This document shows positions 14,731 through 22,463 of a stretch of DNA of 42,191 nucleotides, piece after piece. Under the pieces are notes generated by a model, which saw only the letters and a program-made list of their open reading frames with translations, did no database searches and had not been told where the DNA came from. The first letter of the stretch is position 1. Every line of letters starts with the position of its first letter. Position numbers and translations under genes: made by a program. The stretch spans positions 1 to 42,191 of the forward strand of contig JAZUPA010000034.1 in assembly GCA_045604945.1 (NCBI GenBank), written 5' to 3'. The DNA comes from JAISGQ01 sp045604945 (GTDB lineage Bacteria > Bacillota > Clostridia > Oscillospirales > Acutalibacteraceae).

Positions 14731-15045
14731 ATGATCCGTTCCGTAAGCCGCTTCGCAGTGGAGATAAACAAACCCGACAGTCCTTATTTTGAGCGCGTTA
14801 TATGCTTTGTTCGCCCTCAGTATGCCGAAAACGGAAGCATTAACCTGCACCGTGCGGCACTGGAATGTATCGAGGGCATCAACGAGAATGTGGAGTGCTC
14901 ATCCGCTGCAGATGCCTCTGACGCTGCTGACAGCGAAAATCCTTTTTTCGAAAGAATTCTCGGACTTCCTCGGTGGGTTCTCATGGCAGGAGCAGCCGTA
15001 TTGGGCTCAGTTTTCACCATACTGGGTGCTGTGCTCATATTCTGA
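14731..15045 (+). CDS. Small C-terminally anchored membrane protein, unknown function
   Basis: I do not recognise this 104-residue protein. Residues 1-75 are soluble, with two cysteines in segments of the type ERVICFVRPQYAENG and ALECIEGI, and an Ala/Asp/Ser-rich stretch around 58-68. Residues 80-104 form a hydrophobic helix that ends the protein, so it would be a tail-anchored protein facing the cytoplasm. I choose ATG 14731 because AAAGGTGAT lies just upstream; the alternative GTG 14626 adds 35 residues of unconvincing sequence. The next gene follows after 42 bases and is also a membrane protein. Confidence 0.6.
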   Translation: MIRSVSRFAVEINKPDSPYFERVICFVRPQYAENGSINLHRAALECIEGINENVECSSAADASDAADSENPFFERILGLPRWVLMAGAAVLGSVFTILGAVLIF

Positions 15046-15058
15046 GGGGGATAAGCGT

Positions 15059-15089
15059 ATATATCAGATGAAACGGAGGTCTGATATAT
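15059..15089 (+). promoter_or_regulatory. hairpin presenting the ribosome binding site of the DUF6512 gene
   Basis: Perfect ten-base arms ATATATCAGA (15059-15068) and TCTGATATAT (15080-15089) enclose an 11-base loop that contains GGAGG. The start codon at 15088-15090 lies in the right arm. Such a structure can control initiation. It is too A+T-rich to act as a terminator. Confidence 0.6.
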
Positions 15090-15666
15090 GCAAAATTCAG
15101 TATTGCAAAAGCGAACATCCCTGAGCGAAAAAACACGCACTGTTCTTGTCTGCTCCTTTGGCATCGCCCTGTGCTTTGCCCTTTCATGCTTTCTGCATTT
15201 CGCCTATGAGCTGAGTGGAAAAAACATTATCATCGCAGTATTCTCCTCGGTCAACGAAAGTGTATGGGAGCATGTAAAAATACTCCTTATTCCATTTCTT
15301 CTGTGGAGCATAGCCGAGTATTATCTTCTCAGACCCCATATCAAGCGTCTGATAACCGCCAGATGCGCAGGTGCTCTGACAATCATGCTCTGCTGCGTGT
15401 GCTTTTTCTTTATTTACAGCGGTGTATGGGGCAGTCATGTACTCTGGATAGATATTGTCTCTGCCTTCCTCTGGATTGCCTGCGGGGAGCTTGTGAGCAT
15501 AAGAATCATCAATTCCGACAGCAATGTCAGCGACATCTTCCCCATATCCGCTGCTCTTTTATGCCTTATTATCGTCATGCTGCTGTGCTTCTCCGTAAGC
15601 CCGCCGAAAATCGGACTGTTCAGAGACCCTGTAACTCAGCTCTACGGACTTGAAACCAGACCGTGA
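15088..15666 (+). CDS. DUF6512-like integral membrane protein
   Basis: A 192-residue membrane protein with about six hydrophobic helices: near residues 20-38, 43-52, 65-80, 92-112, 117-135 and 148-168. The sequence AVFSSVNESVWEHVKILLIPFLLW carries the NESVWEHVK signature that I associate with DUF6512, a family of unknown function found in Clostridia. I give the family name from memory of that motif. Residues Asn, Glu, His in it may form a conserved polar site in the membrane. ATG 15088 follows GGAGGT by seven bases within a hairpin. No terminator separates it from the preceding tail-anchored protein gene, so the two may be cotranscribed. Confidence 0.7.
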   Translation: MQNSVLQKRTSLSEKTRTVLVCSFGIALCFALSCFLHFAYELSGKNIIIAVFSSVNESVWEHVKILLIPFLLWSIAEYYLLRPHIKRLITARCAGALTIMLCCVCFFFIYSGVWGSHVLWIDIVSAFLWIACGELVSIRIINSDSNVSDIFPISAALLCLIIVMLLCFSVSPPKIGLFRDPVTQLYGLETRP

Positions 15667-15738
15667 GTAAGTAAATACAAAAATAGCCGCATTTTTGCGC
15701 CATACTTTGTCTCAGAAGTTGAAAATCCTCATCCCATC

Positions 15739-15767
15739 TTGACTGCTGTGCTTCAAAGCGTTAAACT
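15739..15767 (+). promoter_or_regulatory. promoter of the DUF1015 gene
   Basis: TTGACT at 15739-15744 and TAAACT at 15762-15767, spaced 17 bases, about 38 bases before the start codon. Confidence 0.6.
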
Positions 15768-15804
15768 AGTTCAGTAAATATACAAACGAAAGGTTGCAGT
15801 CAAC

Positions 15805-17082
15805 ATGGCTATTGTTAAAGGCTTTAACGGCATGCGCTTCTCCGAAGCTGCAGGCACTCTCGAATCCCTTACCTGTCCTCCCTATGACATTATCAGCGAG
15901 GAGCAGCGCCTTGCATATCTTGAAACCAACGAGCACAACGTAATCCGTCTTGAGCTCCCCAAGGGCGACGACCCCTATGCTCAGGCAGGCGAAGTCCTCA
16001 AGGCATGGCTCGCTGACGGCACCCTCATCCGTGAGGGCAAAGAGGCTGTCTACATCTACGAAGAAGAATTCAGAGTCAAAGATACCGTCATGACCATCAA
16101 GGGCATGATCGCTGCTGTCAAGCTGGAAGAATTCGACAAGGGCATCGTACTTCCTCATGAGGAGACCCTCTCCAAGGCAAAGACCGACCGCCTTAACCTT
16201 ATGAAGGCTACCGGCTGCAACTTCTCTCAGATATACTCCCTCTACATGGACGAAGAGGGTAAGACCAAGTCCCTTATCGATGAGTGCTCCAACTGCACTC
16301 CCGACCTCGAGCTTACCGATGAGGCAGGCATCGTTCACCGCATGTGGATCGTATCCAATCCCTCTACCGTTGCAAAGCTCTGCGCTGATTTTGCAGACAG
16401 AAAGCTCTACATCGCTGACGGTCATCATCGCTATGAGACCGGTATCAACTACCGCAACTACTGCCGTGAAAACGGCACTCCCGAAGGCGCTGACAGCGAT
16501 TACATAATGATGATGCTTGTTGATATGGAAAACGACGGTCTTGTCGTATTCCCCACCCACAGACTTGTCCGCGATCTCGAAAACTTTGATAAGGACGCTC
16601 TTCTTGCAAAGGCTGCAGAAAACTTTGACATCACCCATGAGAGCGGCGTTGATACCATTGAGGATAAGCTTGATGCTTACTACAAGGAAGGTAAAAAGGC
16701 TTACGCAATGTATTGCGGCGGCGATGAGTGGGATCTTCTCGTTCTTCGCGATATCGCTGTCATGGCAAACGTTCTTCCCGAATGCTCCGATGCACTTCGC
16801 GGTCTTGACGTAAGCGTTCTCCACTCTCTCGTTCTCGAGGATTGCCTGGGCATTGACAAGGCCAACATGGCAGCTCAGATCAACCTTACCTACACAAGAG
16901 TATTTGATGAGGCTATCGAAGGCGTAAAGAGCGGTAAGTTCCAGTGCTCCTTCATCCTCAATCCCACCAGAGTTGAAGAGATCCGTGATGTTGCTGCTGC
17001 AGGAGAAAAGATGCCTCAGAAGTCCACTTATTTCTATCCGAAGCTCATCACAGGTATGGTTATGAACCGTTTCGGTGAGTAA
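15805..17082 (+). CDS. DUF1015 family protein
   Basis: A 425-residue soluble protein matching the DUF1015 family: the start IVKGFNGMRFSEAA...TCPPYDIIS, where the PPYDII segment is conserved, and the central motif YIADGHHRYET at about residues 207-217. The family is related to ParB/SerK-like nucleotide-dependent folds; an archaeal relative is an ADP- or ATP-dependent serine kinase. For this bacterial branch the role is unknown, so I assign none. Codon choice is strongly biased to C-ending codons as in the highly expressed genes nearby, suggesting abundant expression. It has its own promoter and two hairpins after it, so it is a single-gene unit. Confidence 0.88.
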   Translation: MAIVKGFNGMRFSEAAGTLESLTCPPYDIISEEQRLAYLETNEHNVIRLELPKGDDPYAQAGEVLKAWLADGTLIREGKEAVYIYEEEFRVKDTVMTIKGMIAAVKLEEFDKGIVLPHEETLSKAKTDRLNLMKATGCNFSQIYSLYMDEEGKTKSLIDECSNCTPDLELTDEAGIVHRMWIVSNPSTVAKLCADFADRKLYIADGHHRYETGINYRNYCRENGTPEGADSDYIMMMLVDMENDGLVVFPTHRLVRDLENFDKDALLAKAAENFDITHESGVDTIEDKLDAYYKEGKKAYAMYCGGDEWDLLVLRDIAVMANVLPECSDALRGLDVSVLHSLVLEDCLGIDKANMAAQINLTYTRVFDEAIEGVKSGKFQCSFILNPTRVEEIRDVAAAGEKMPQKSTYFYPKLITGMVMNRFGE

Positions 17083-17096
17083 ATGGGAAAAAGTCT

Positions 17097-17124
17097 CTCA
17101 AAGCGCATGAATATGCGCTTTGAG
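17097..17124 (+). terminator. hairpin after the DUF1015 gene
   Basis: Twelve-base perfect arms CTCAAAGCGCAT and ATGCGCTTTGAG around GAAT, 14 bases after the stop. There is no T run, so it may act as a processing or 3'-protecting stem. Confidence 0.65.
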
Positions 17125-17160
17125 GTATCCATCTTCCCCCTGTTCGATTTTAAGCGTTTC

Positions 17161-17192
17161 AAAACCGTCCTGCCGCATGGTTGGGCGGTTTT
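17161..17192 (+). terminator. second hairpin, likely terminator
   Basis: AAAACCGTCC pairs with GGGCGGTTTT (one G-T pair), with a short T run within the right arm. It lies 37 bases after the first hairpin. Confidence 0.6.
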
Positions 17193-17324
17193 CTACGCAG
17201 TTTATACATTTTCTGTGATTTGTCCGATATTTTGAAAAAAACACATTTATTCTATAGATTTACCATTTGATTTGGTGTAGAATATTCCCCGTAATCTTTA
17301 TTTACCGAGAAAGGATAGAAATCA

Positions 17325-19967
17325 ATGAAAGAGTATTTAATGGATGCCTCTGATGTTCTCAGTGCGCAGGGTTCTTCCGACAGCGGACTGAGCAGCGATG
17401 AAGCTGCTGAACGCCTTAAAACGTACGGTCCCAACAAGCTTGCCGAAGCAAAAAAGACAAGCCTTATCATGAGATTTCTGAAATCTCTGGCTGACCCCAT
17501 GATCATTGTTCTTCTGGTTGCTGCAGCAGTTTCTGCCGTCACTGAGATTCTTGAGCATGAAGGTCCCGGCGCCGCTGTCCCCACCGATGCAATTATCATT
17601 CTTATCGTTGTTATCATCAATTCTATCCTCAGCGTTGTTCAGGAATCCAAGGCTGAGGCTGCTATTGAAGCTCTTTCCGAAATGACCGCCGCTCAGTCAA
17701 AGGTAATCCGTGACGGCAAGTCTGTTGTTGTCCCTGCTGCCGACCTTGTTCCCGGCGATATCGTTATCCTCGATGCAGGCGATGCCGTTCCTGCTGACGG
17801 CCGTATACTTGAATGTGCAAGCATGAAGGCTGAAGAGGCTGCTCTTACGGGTGAATCTGTTCCCGTCGACAAGAAGGTCGAAATAATCGGCGGCGGAGAA
17901 AACAGTGAAGTACCTCTCGGCGACCGCAAGAACATGGTCTACACCGGCAGCACCATTGTTTACGGTCACGGCAAGATGATCGTTACCGGCACCGGCATGA
18001 ACACCGAAATGGGTAAGATCGCAGATGCCATCGCTACCGCAGAGGAAGGTCAGACTCCCCTCCAGCGCAAGCTGTCTGAGCTCAGCAAGATTCTTACTTT
18101 CCTTGTTCTCGGAATCTGTGTCGTTATTTTCCTCATCGGTCTTTTCAGAGGCGATCAGATTCTGAACACCTTCATGACCGCAATTTCTCTTGCGGTTGCA
18201 GCAATTCCCGAGGGTCTCGCTGCAGTTGTTACAATCGTCCTTTCAATGGGCGTTACAAAGATGTCTGCTCAGAATGCAGTCATCCGCAAGCTCACCGCAG
18301 TTGAAACTCTCGGCTGCACCCAGATTATCTGCTCCGACAAGACAGGTACTCTCACCCAGAACAAGATGACTGTTGTCGAGGATTCCTCCGAAGACAAGGC
18401 TCTTCTTGCAAAGGCAATGTGTCTCTGCTGCGATGCTGTTCTCAACGAGGAAACAGGCAACTCCGATATCGGTGACCCCACCGAATGTGCTCTTGTAAAT
18501 CATGCTTACAAGATGGATATGGCAAAGCCTGCTCTTGAAGCTGCTGCTCCCAGAATCGGCGAAGCTCCCTTTGATTCCATGCGTAAGATGATGACCACCG
18601 TTCACGACGAAAACGGCAAAATCGTTCAGTATACCAAGGGCGCTACAGACGTTATTCTCAGCCGCTGCACCACCTGCCTTGAAAACGGTAAGGCTGTGCC
18701 TATGACGGAAGAGAAGAAAGCAGCTATCATCGCTGAAAACAAGGCTATGGCTGACAGAGCTCTCCGCGTGCTCTGCGCTGCTGTAAGATACTGGGACAAC
18801 GCTCCCGATAGCTATGAGGATACCTACCTTGAGCAGGAGCTCTGCTATGTCGGTATCGTGGGTATGATCGACCCCGTCCGTCCTGAGGTTATGGCTGCTG
18901 TTGAAGAATGCCGCAGCGCTCATATTCGTCCTATTATGATCACCGGTGACCACATCGACACCGCTACCGCTATTGCAAATACCCTCGGTATTCTTGACGG
19001 CGGAAAGAAGGCCATCACCGGCGCTGAGCTTGACAAGATAAGCGACGAGCAGCTGGCTGAAGACATTGAGCTTTATTCTGTTTATGCACGAGTTCAGCCC
19101 GAGCACAAGACCAGAATCGTCAATGCATGGCGCTCCAAGGGCATGATCACCGCTATGACAGGTGACGGCGTCAACGATGCTCCCTCCATCAAGAGTGCCG
19201 ACATAGGCGTTGGCATGGGCATCACAGGTACTGATGTCACAAAGAATGTCGCTGATATGGTTCTTGCTGACGACAACTTTGCAACTATCGTACCCGCTGT
19301 TGAGGAAGGCAGAAGAATTTACGACAACATCCGCAAGACAATCCAGTTCCTCCTTTCCTCCAACATCTCCGAGGTTATTTCCATCTTCGTCTCCACAATC
19401 TTCGGATTTACTATCCTCAAGGCACCTCATCTTCTCTGGATAAATCTTATTACCGATACCTTCCCCGCTCTCGCACTGGGAACCGAAAAAGCAGAGAAGG
19501 ATATTATGAATCGCGCACCCAGAAAGTCTGACGAGGGCGTTTTCGCAGGTGGCATGCTGTTTGATATCCTGCTTCAGGGCGCTATCGTTTCTGCTCTTAC
19601 CATTGCTGCTTATGCCATCGGTCGTGCCATGGGCAATGATTTTGCCGACGGTGAAAGCCAGCACGGTATTACAATGGCATTCCTTACCCTCTCCATGACT
19701 GAGGTATTCCATTCCTTCAACATGCGCTCCAGAAGAAAGTCTGTCTTCTCCATGAAGAGCCACAACTATCTGCTTTGGGGTACAATGCTTCTCTCTCTTC
19801 TTCTCAGCACCGCTATCGTATTCATCCCCTTCCTGAGAGATGTATTCGAGTTTGCTGATATCGGTCTTGTTGAGTACGGCATTGCAATGGGTCTGTCGAT
19901 CACTATCATCCCCATTGTTGAATTCATCAAGTTCATCCAGCGCAAAACCGGTCACGGCGAAGAATAA
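17325..19967 (+). CDS. P2-type (Ca2+-transporting) ATPase
   Basis: An 880-residue cation pump that exports Ca2+ or a similar ion at the cost of ATP. All family marks are intact: actuator TGES (175-178), phosphorylated Asp338 in DKTGTLTQ, and the hinge TGDGVNDAPS at about 612-621. Ion-site helices carry VAAIPEGL (M4) and NLITDTFPALALG (M6), the pattern of SERCA/PMCA-like Ca2+ pumps; Na+/K+ or Mn2+ use cannot be excluded. There are about ten membrane helices, in the arrangement 2-2-6. The N-terminus (SGLSSDEAAERLKTYGPNKL) is the usual cation-ATPase N-domain. It stands alone, with a strong terminator after it. I found no adjacent regulator. Confidence 0.93.
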   Translation: MKEYLMDASDVLSAQGSSDSGLSSDEAAERLKTYGPNKLAEAKKTSLIMRFLKSLADPMIIVLLVAAAVSAVTEILEHEGPGAAVPTDAIIILIVVIINSILSVVQESKAEAAIEALSEMTAAQSKVIRDGKSVVVPAADLVPGDIVILDAGDAVPADGRILECASMKAEEAALTGESVPVDKKVEIIGGGENSEVPLGDRKNMVYTGSTIVYGHGKMIVTGTGMNTEMGKIADAIATAEEGQTPLQRKLSELSKILTFLVLGICVVIFLIGLFRGDQILNTFMTAISLAVAAIPEGLAAVVTIVLSMGVTKMSAQNAVIRKLTAVETLGCTQIICSDKTGTLTQNKMTVVEDSSEDKALLAKAMCLCCDAVLNEETGNSDIGDPTECALVNHAYKMDMAKPALEAAAPRIGEAPFDSMRKMMTTVHDENGKIVQYTKGATDVILSRCTTCLENGKAVPMTEEKKAAIIAENKAMADRALRVLCAAVRYWDNAPDSYEDTYLEQELCYVGIVGMIDPVRPEVMAAVEECRSAHIRPIMITGDHIDTATAIANTLGILDGGKKAITGAELDKISDEQLAEDIELYSVYARVQPEHKTRIVNAWRSKGMITAMTGDGVNDAPSIKSADIGVGMGITGTDVTKNVADMVLADDNFATIVPAVEEGRRIYDNIRKTIQFLLSSNISEVISIFVSTIFGFTILKAPHLLWINLITDTFPALALGTEKAEKDIMNRAPRKSDEGVFAGGMLFDILLQGAIVSALTIAAYAIGRAMGNDFADGESQHGITMAFLTLSMTEVFHSFNMRSRRKSVFSMKSHNYLLWGTMLLSLLLSTAIVFIPFLRDVFEFADIGLVEYGIAMGLSITIIPIVEFIKFIQRKTGHGEE

Positions 19968-19981
19968 TATGCTTATACGGC

Positions 19982-20022
19982 GCAGGCACCCTCTCAGAGG
20001 GTGCCTGCTTTTGTTGTTTTTT
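19982..20022 (+). terminator. terminator after the P-type ATPase
   Basis: GCAGGCACCCTC pairs with GAGGGTGCCTGC, followed by a long T-rich run. Confidence 0.92.
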
Positions 20023-20068
20023 CACAAACTTCGCACAATTGATTGCACACGTTTGACAATCCGTACTG

Positions 20069-20097
20069 TTGACTTCAAGATGTTGATATGCTAGAAT
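20069..20097 (+). promoter_or_regulatory. promoter of the MarR-exporter operon
   Basis: TTGACT at 20069-20074 and TAGAAT at 20092-20097, spaced 17 bases. Transcription should start near 20104. Confidence 0.78.
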
Positions 20098-20105
20098 ACC
20101 AGACA

Positions 20106-20134
20106 GTTAAACGATTAATTATTAACCGGCTAAT
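20106..20134. promoter_or_regulatory. candidate MarR operator
   Basis: Just after the expected start of transcription are GTTAA (20106-20110) with TTAAC (20122-20126), and the overlapping dyad ATTAACCGGCTAAT (20121-20134), which is symmetric at 12 of 14 positions. MarR dimers commonly bind TTAA-type dyads over their own promoter. Confidence 0.5.
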
Positions 20135-20155
20135 TCTTGTTCGGGAGGTGACAGC

Positions 20156-20680
20156 TTGGCTATTGAAAAACGGGATATATTCGGTAAAATCACTCAGATA
20201 AAGCTGCTTAGAAGGCTTGCGGCTCAGAAGGAGGATATCGGCATATATCACGGGCAGTTTCCTATAATTGTATCTGTACGCAATAACGACGGATGCACCC
20301 AGAAGGAGCTTGCAGATATGCTGATGGTCTCCCCCGCTTCTGTTGCGGTATCCACCAAACGGCTTGAAAAAGCAGGGCTTATCGCCCGAAGGACAGACGA
20401 AAACAACGCTCGCTGCAATCGGCTTTCCATTACAGAGCAGGGCGTTGAGATATGCGACAGATGCTGCGAGACCTTTGAAAAAATAGACTCCCGGGCTTTT
20501 GAAGGGTTTACAGAAGAAGAAACGGATGAGTTTGTTTCCTATCTGAACCGCATCATAGTAAATCTGGACGGCGACCCCGACCGCAACGGTCCCAGGGTCA
20601 TTGCTGCTCTTGCCGGCGAGGTTGCCGACAACGAAAAGAAATTTGCATTAAATCAGGAGGATGATGCTGACAATGATTAA
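20156..20680 (+). CDS. MarR family transcriptional regulator
   Basis: A 174-residue winged-helix regulator. The DNA-binding part is at about residues 40-100: NDGCTQKELADMLMVSPASVAVSTKRLEKAGLIARR, followed by the wing RTDENNARCNRLSITEQG. The C-terminal helix (120-174) would form the dimer. It starts with TTG 20156, seven bases after GGGAGG. It overlaps the exporter gene by eight bases and presumably represses the operon through a dyad near the start of transcription, being relieved by a drug-like ligand. This regulator-then-exporter order is a common arrangement; the ligand is unknown. Confidence 0.92.
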   Translation: MAIEKRDIFGKITQIKLLRRLAAQKEDIGIYHGQFPIIVSVRNNDGCTQKELADMLMVSPASVAVSTKRLEKAGLIARRTDENNARCNRLSITEQGVEICDRCCETFEKIDSRAFEGFTEEETDEFVSYLNRIIVNLDGDPDRNGPRVIAALAGEVADNEKKFALNQEDDADND

Positions 20681-22463
20681 GAAGCTGTTGCCCTTTGTAG
20701 GGAAATACAAGAAAAGCGCCATACTTACGCCAATACTCATGCTGGGCGAAGTCGGCATGGAGATACTGATTCCTTTCATTATCTCACTTATCGTTGACAA
20801 CGGTATCAACAATGTCAACGGAACATTTACTTCCAGAGGCGATCAGATAGGCTACGTCGCTCTTATGGGCGGACTTATGATACTCTGCGCACTCTTCTCT
20901 CTTTTCTGCGGAGCTATGGCAGGAAGAAGCGCTGCGGTTGCAGGCGCGGGATTTGCAAAAAATCTCCGTCAGGGACTTTTCTACAAGGTTCAGGATTTCT
21001 CCTTTGCAAACACCGACCATTTTTCCACCGCATCCCTGGTCACAAGATTGACCACTGACGTTACAAACACTCAGAATGTCTTTGCAATGCTTCTGAGAAT
21101 GGCTGTACGCTCTCCTCTTATGATGGTGGGCGGACTTATCATGGCAACCAAGCTCAGCGGCAGCCTGTCCATGGTTTTTGCTGTTATCATGCCTGTTATG
21201 CTGATAGTGCTTGTAATCCTGATGGTGTTTGCATATCCTCGCTTCAAGGCTATGCTCTCCAAGGTTGACAACATGAACGGCACTGTTCAGGAAAACCTTA
21301 TTGCCATCCGCGTTGTCAAGGCATTTGTCAGGGGCGATCACGAAGACGAAAAGTTCCGCAAAGCAGCAAATGACCTTCGCAATATGCAGATAAGAGCAGA
21401 AAAGCTTCTTATTTACGGTATGCCTGTCATGTCTCTCTGCATGTATGCCTGTATTGTTTTTGTTCTTCTTTTCGGCGGCTCCATGGTCATCAACGGTTCT
21501 CTCGAAAGCGGCGTTGAACCTTATCTCGTTGACAGCACCATGACAAGCGGTCAGCTTATCAGCTTTATTTCCTATATTTCACAGATTCTCATGAGCCTTC
21601 TCATGCTGGGTATGATTCTTATAAACATCGTCCTCTCTCGTGCTTCTGTTTCCAGAATTTCCGAGGTGCTCGACGAGGAACTGGATATTCCCGATGTTAA
21701 TTCCGATATCACAGTAGCCGACGGCAGCATTGACTTTGAATCAGTTGATTTCAGTTATTCAAAGAATCCCGAAAATCTCACTCTCGAAAACATTGACCTG
21801 CATATCAAATCAGGCGAAACTATCGGTATTATCGGCGGTACGGGCTCGGCAAAGTCCACCCTCGTGCAGCTTATCCCCCGTCTTTACGATGTCACTGGCG
21901 GCACCGTAAAGGTCGGTGGCAGGGATGTTCGTGAATACTCCCTCGATGAGCTTCGCAACAGCGTTGCAATGGTTCTGCAGAAAAATATTCTCTTCTCCGG
22001 CACGATTGCTGAAAATCTGCGCTGGGGCAACGAAAATGCCACCGACGAAGAGATTGTTGCTGCCTGCAAAACCGCCTGTGCTCACGATTTTGTGGAAAGC
22101 TTCCCCGATGGCTACAACACCGAGCTCGGTCAGGGCGGCGTCAACGTTTCCGGCGGACAGAAGCAGCGTCTCTGCATTGCCCGCGCACTGCTCAAGAAGC
22201 CCAGAATAATCATCCTCGACGACAGCACCAGCGCTGTTGACACTGCAACAGACGCATCCATCCGCGAGGCTCTCAGAACAGAGCTTGCAGATACTACCAC
22301 TATCATTATCGCACAGAGAATCTCCTCTGTTTCCGATGCTGACAGAATAATCGTCATGGACAACGGCAGAATAGATGCTGTCGGTACTCACGATGAGCTT
22401 TTGGCAGGCAATGAAATCTACCGTGAGGTTTACGAATCTCAGCAGAAAGGAGAGCAGGAATAA
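20673..22463 (+). CDS. ABC exporter half-transporter, degenerate ATP-site partner
   Basis: Half-transporter of 596 residues: an N-terminal six-helix membrane domain (to about residue 320) and a nucleotide-binding domain. The Walker A loop is IGGTGSAKSTL near residues 386-395, with Ala in place of the usual Gly, and the signature is VSGGQ near 491. After Walker B the catalytic Glu is replaced by Asp (ILDDSTSAVDT). This is the mark of the degenerate-site subunit in heterodimeric exporters such as TM287/288 and BmrCD. ATG 20673 is chosen because AGGAGG ends at 20660 and the two earlier ATG codons are too close. It overlaps marR by eight bases and its partner by one base. Confidence 0.93.
   Translation: MIKKLLPFVGKYKKSAILTPILMLGEVGMEILIPFIISLIVDNGINNVNGTFTSRGDQIGYVALMGGLMILCALFSLFCGAMAGRSAAVAGAGFAKNLRQGLFYKVQDFSFANTDHFSTASLVTRLTTDVTNTQNVFAMLLRMAVRSPLMMVGGLIMATKLSGSLSMVFAVIMPVMLIVLVILMVFAYPRFKAMLSKVDNMNGTVQENLIAIRVVKAFVRGDHEDEKFRKAANDLRNMQIRAEKLLIYGMPVMSLCMYACIVFVLLFGGSMVINGSLESGVEPYLVDSTMTSGQLISFISYISQILMSLLMLGMILINIVLSRASVSRISEVLDEELDIPDVNSDITVADGSIDFESVDFSYSKNPENLTLENIDLHIKSGETIGIIGGTGSAKSTLVQLIPRLYDVTGGTVKVGGRDVREYSLDELRNSVAMVLQKNILFSGTIAENLRWGNENATDEEIVAACKTACAHDFVESFPDGYNTELGQGGVNVSGGQKQRLCIARALLKKPRIIILDDSTSAVDTATDASIREALRTELADTTTIIIAQRISSVSDADRIIVMDNGRIDAVGTHDELLAGNEIYREVYESQQKGEQE

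Noticed and set aside
15766..16824. 352-codon frame antisense to the DUF1015 gene
   Set aside because: No start signal and the sense frame is a clear family member with its own promoter.
18243..19955. 570-codon open frame antisense to the P-type ATPase
   Set aside because: It is a mirror of strong codon bias in the real gene; its translation has no known motif, and the sense strand has every P-type ATPase motif.
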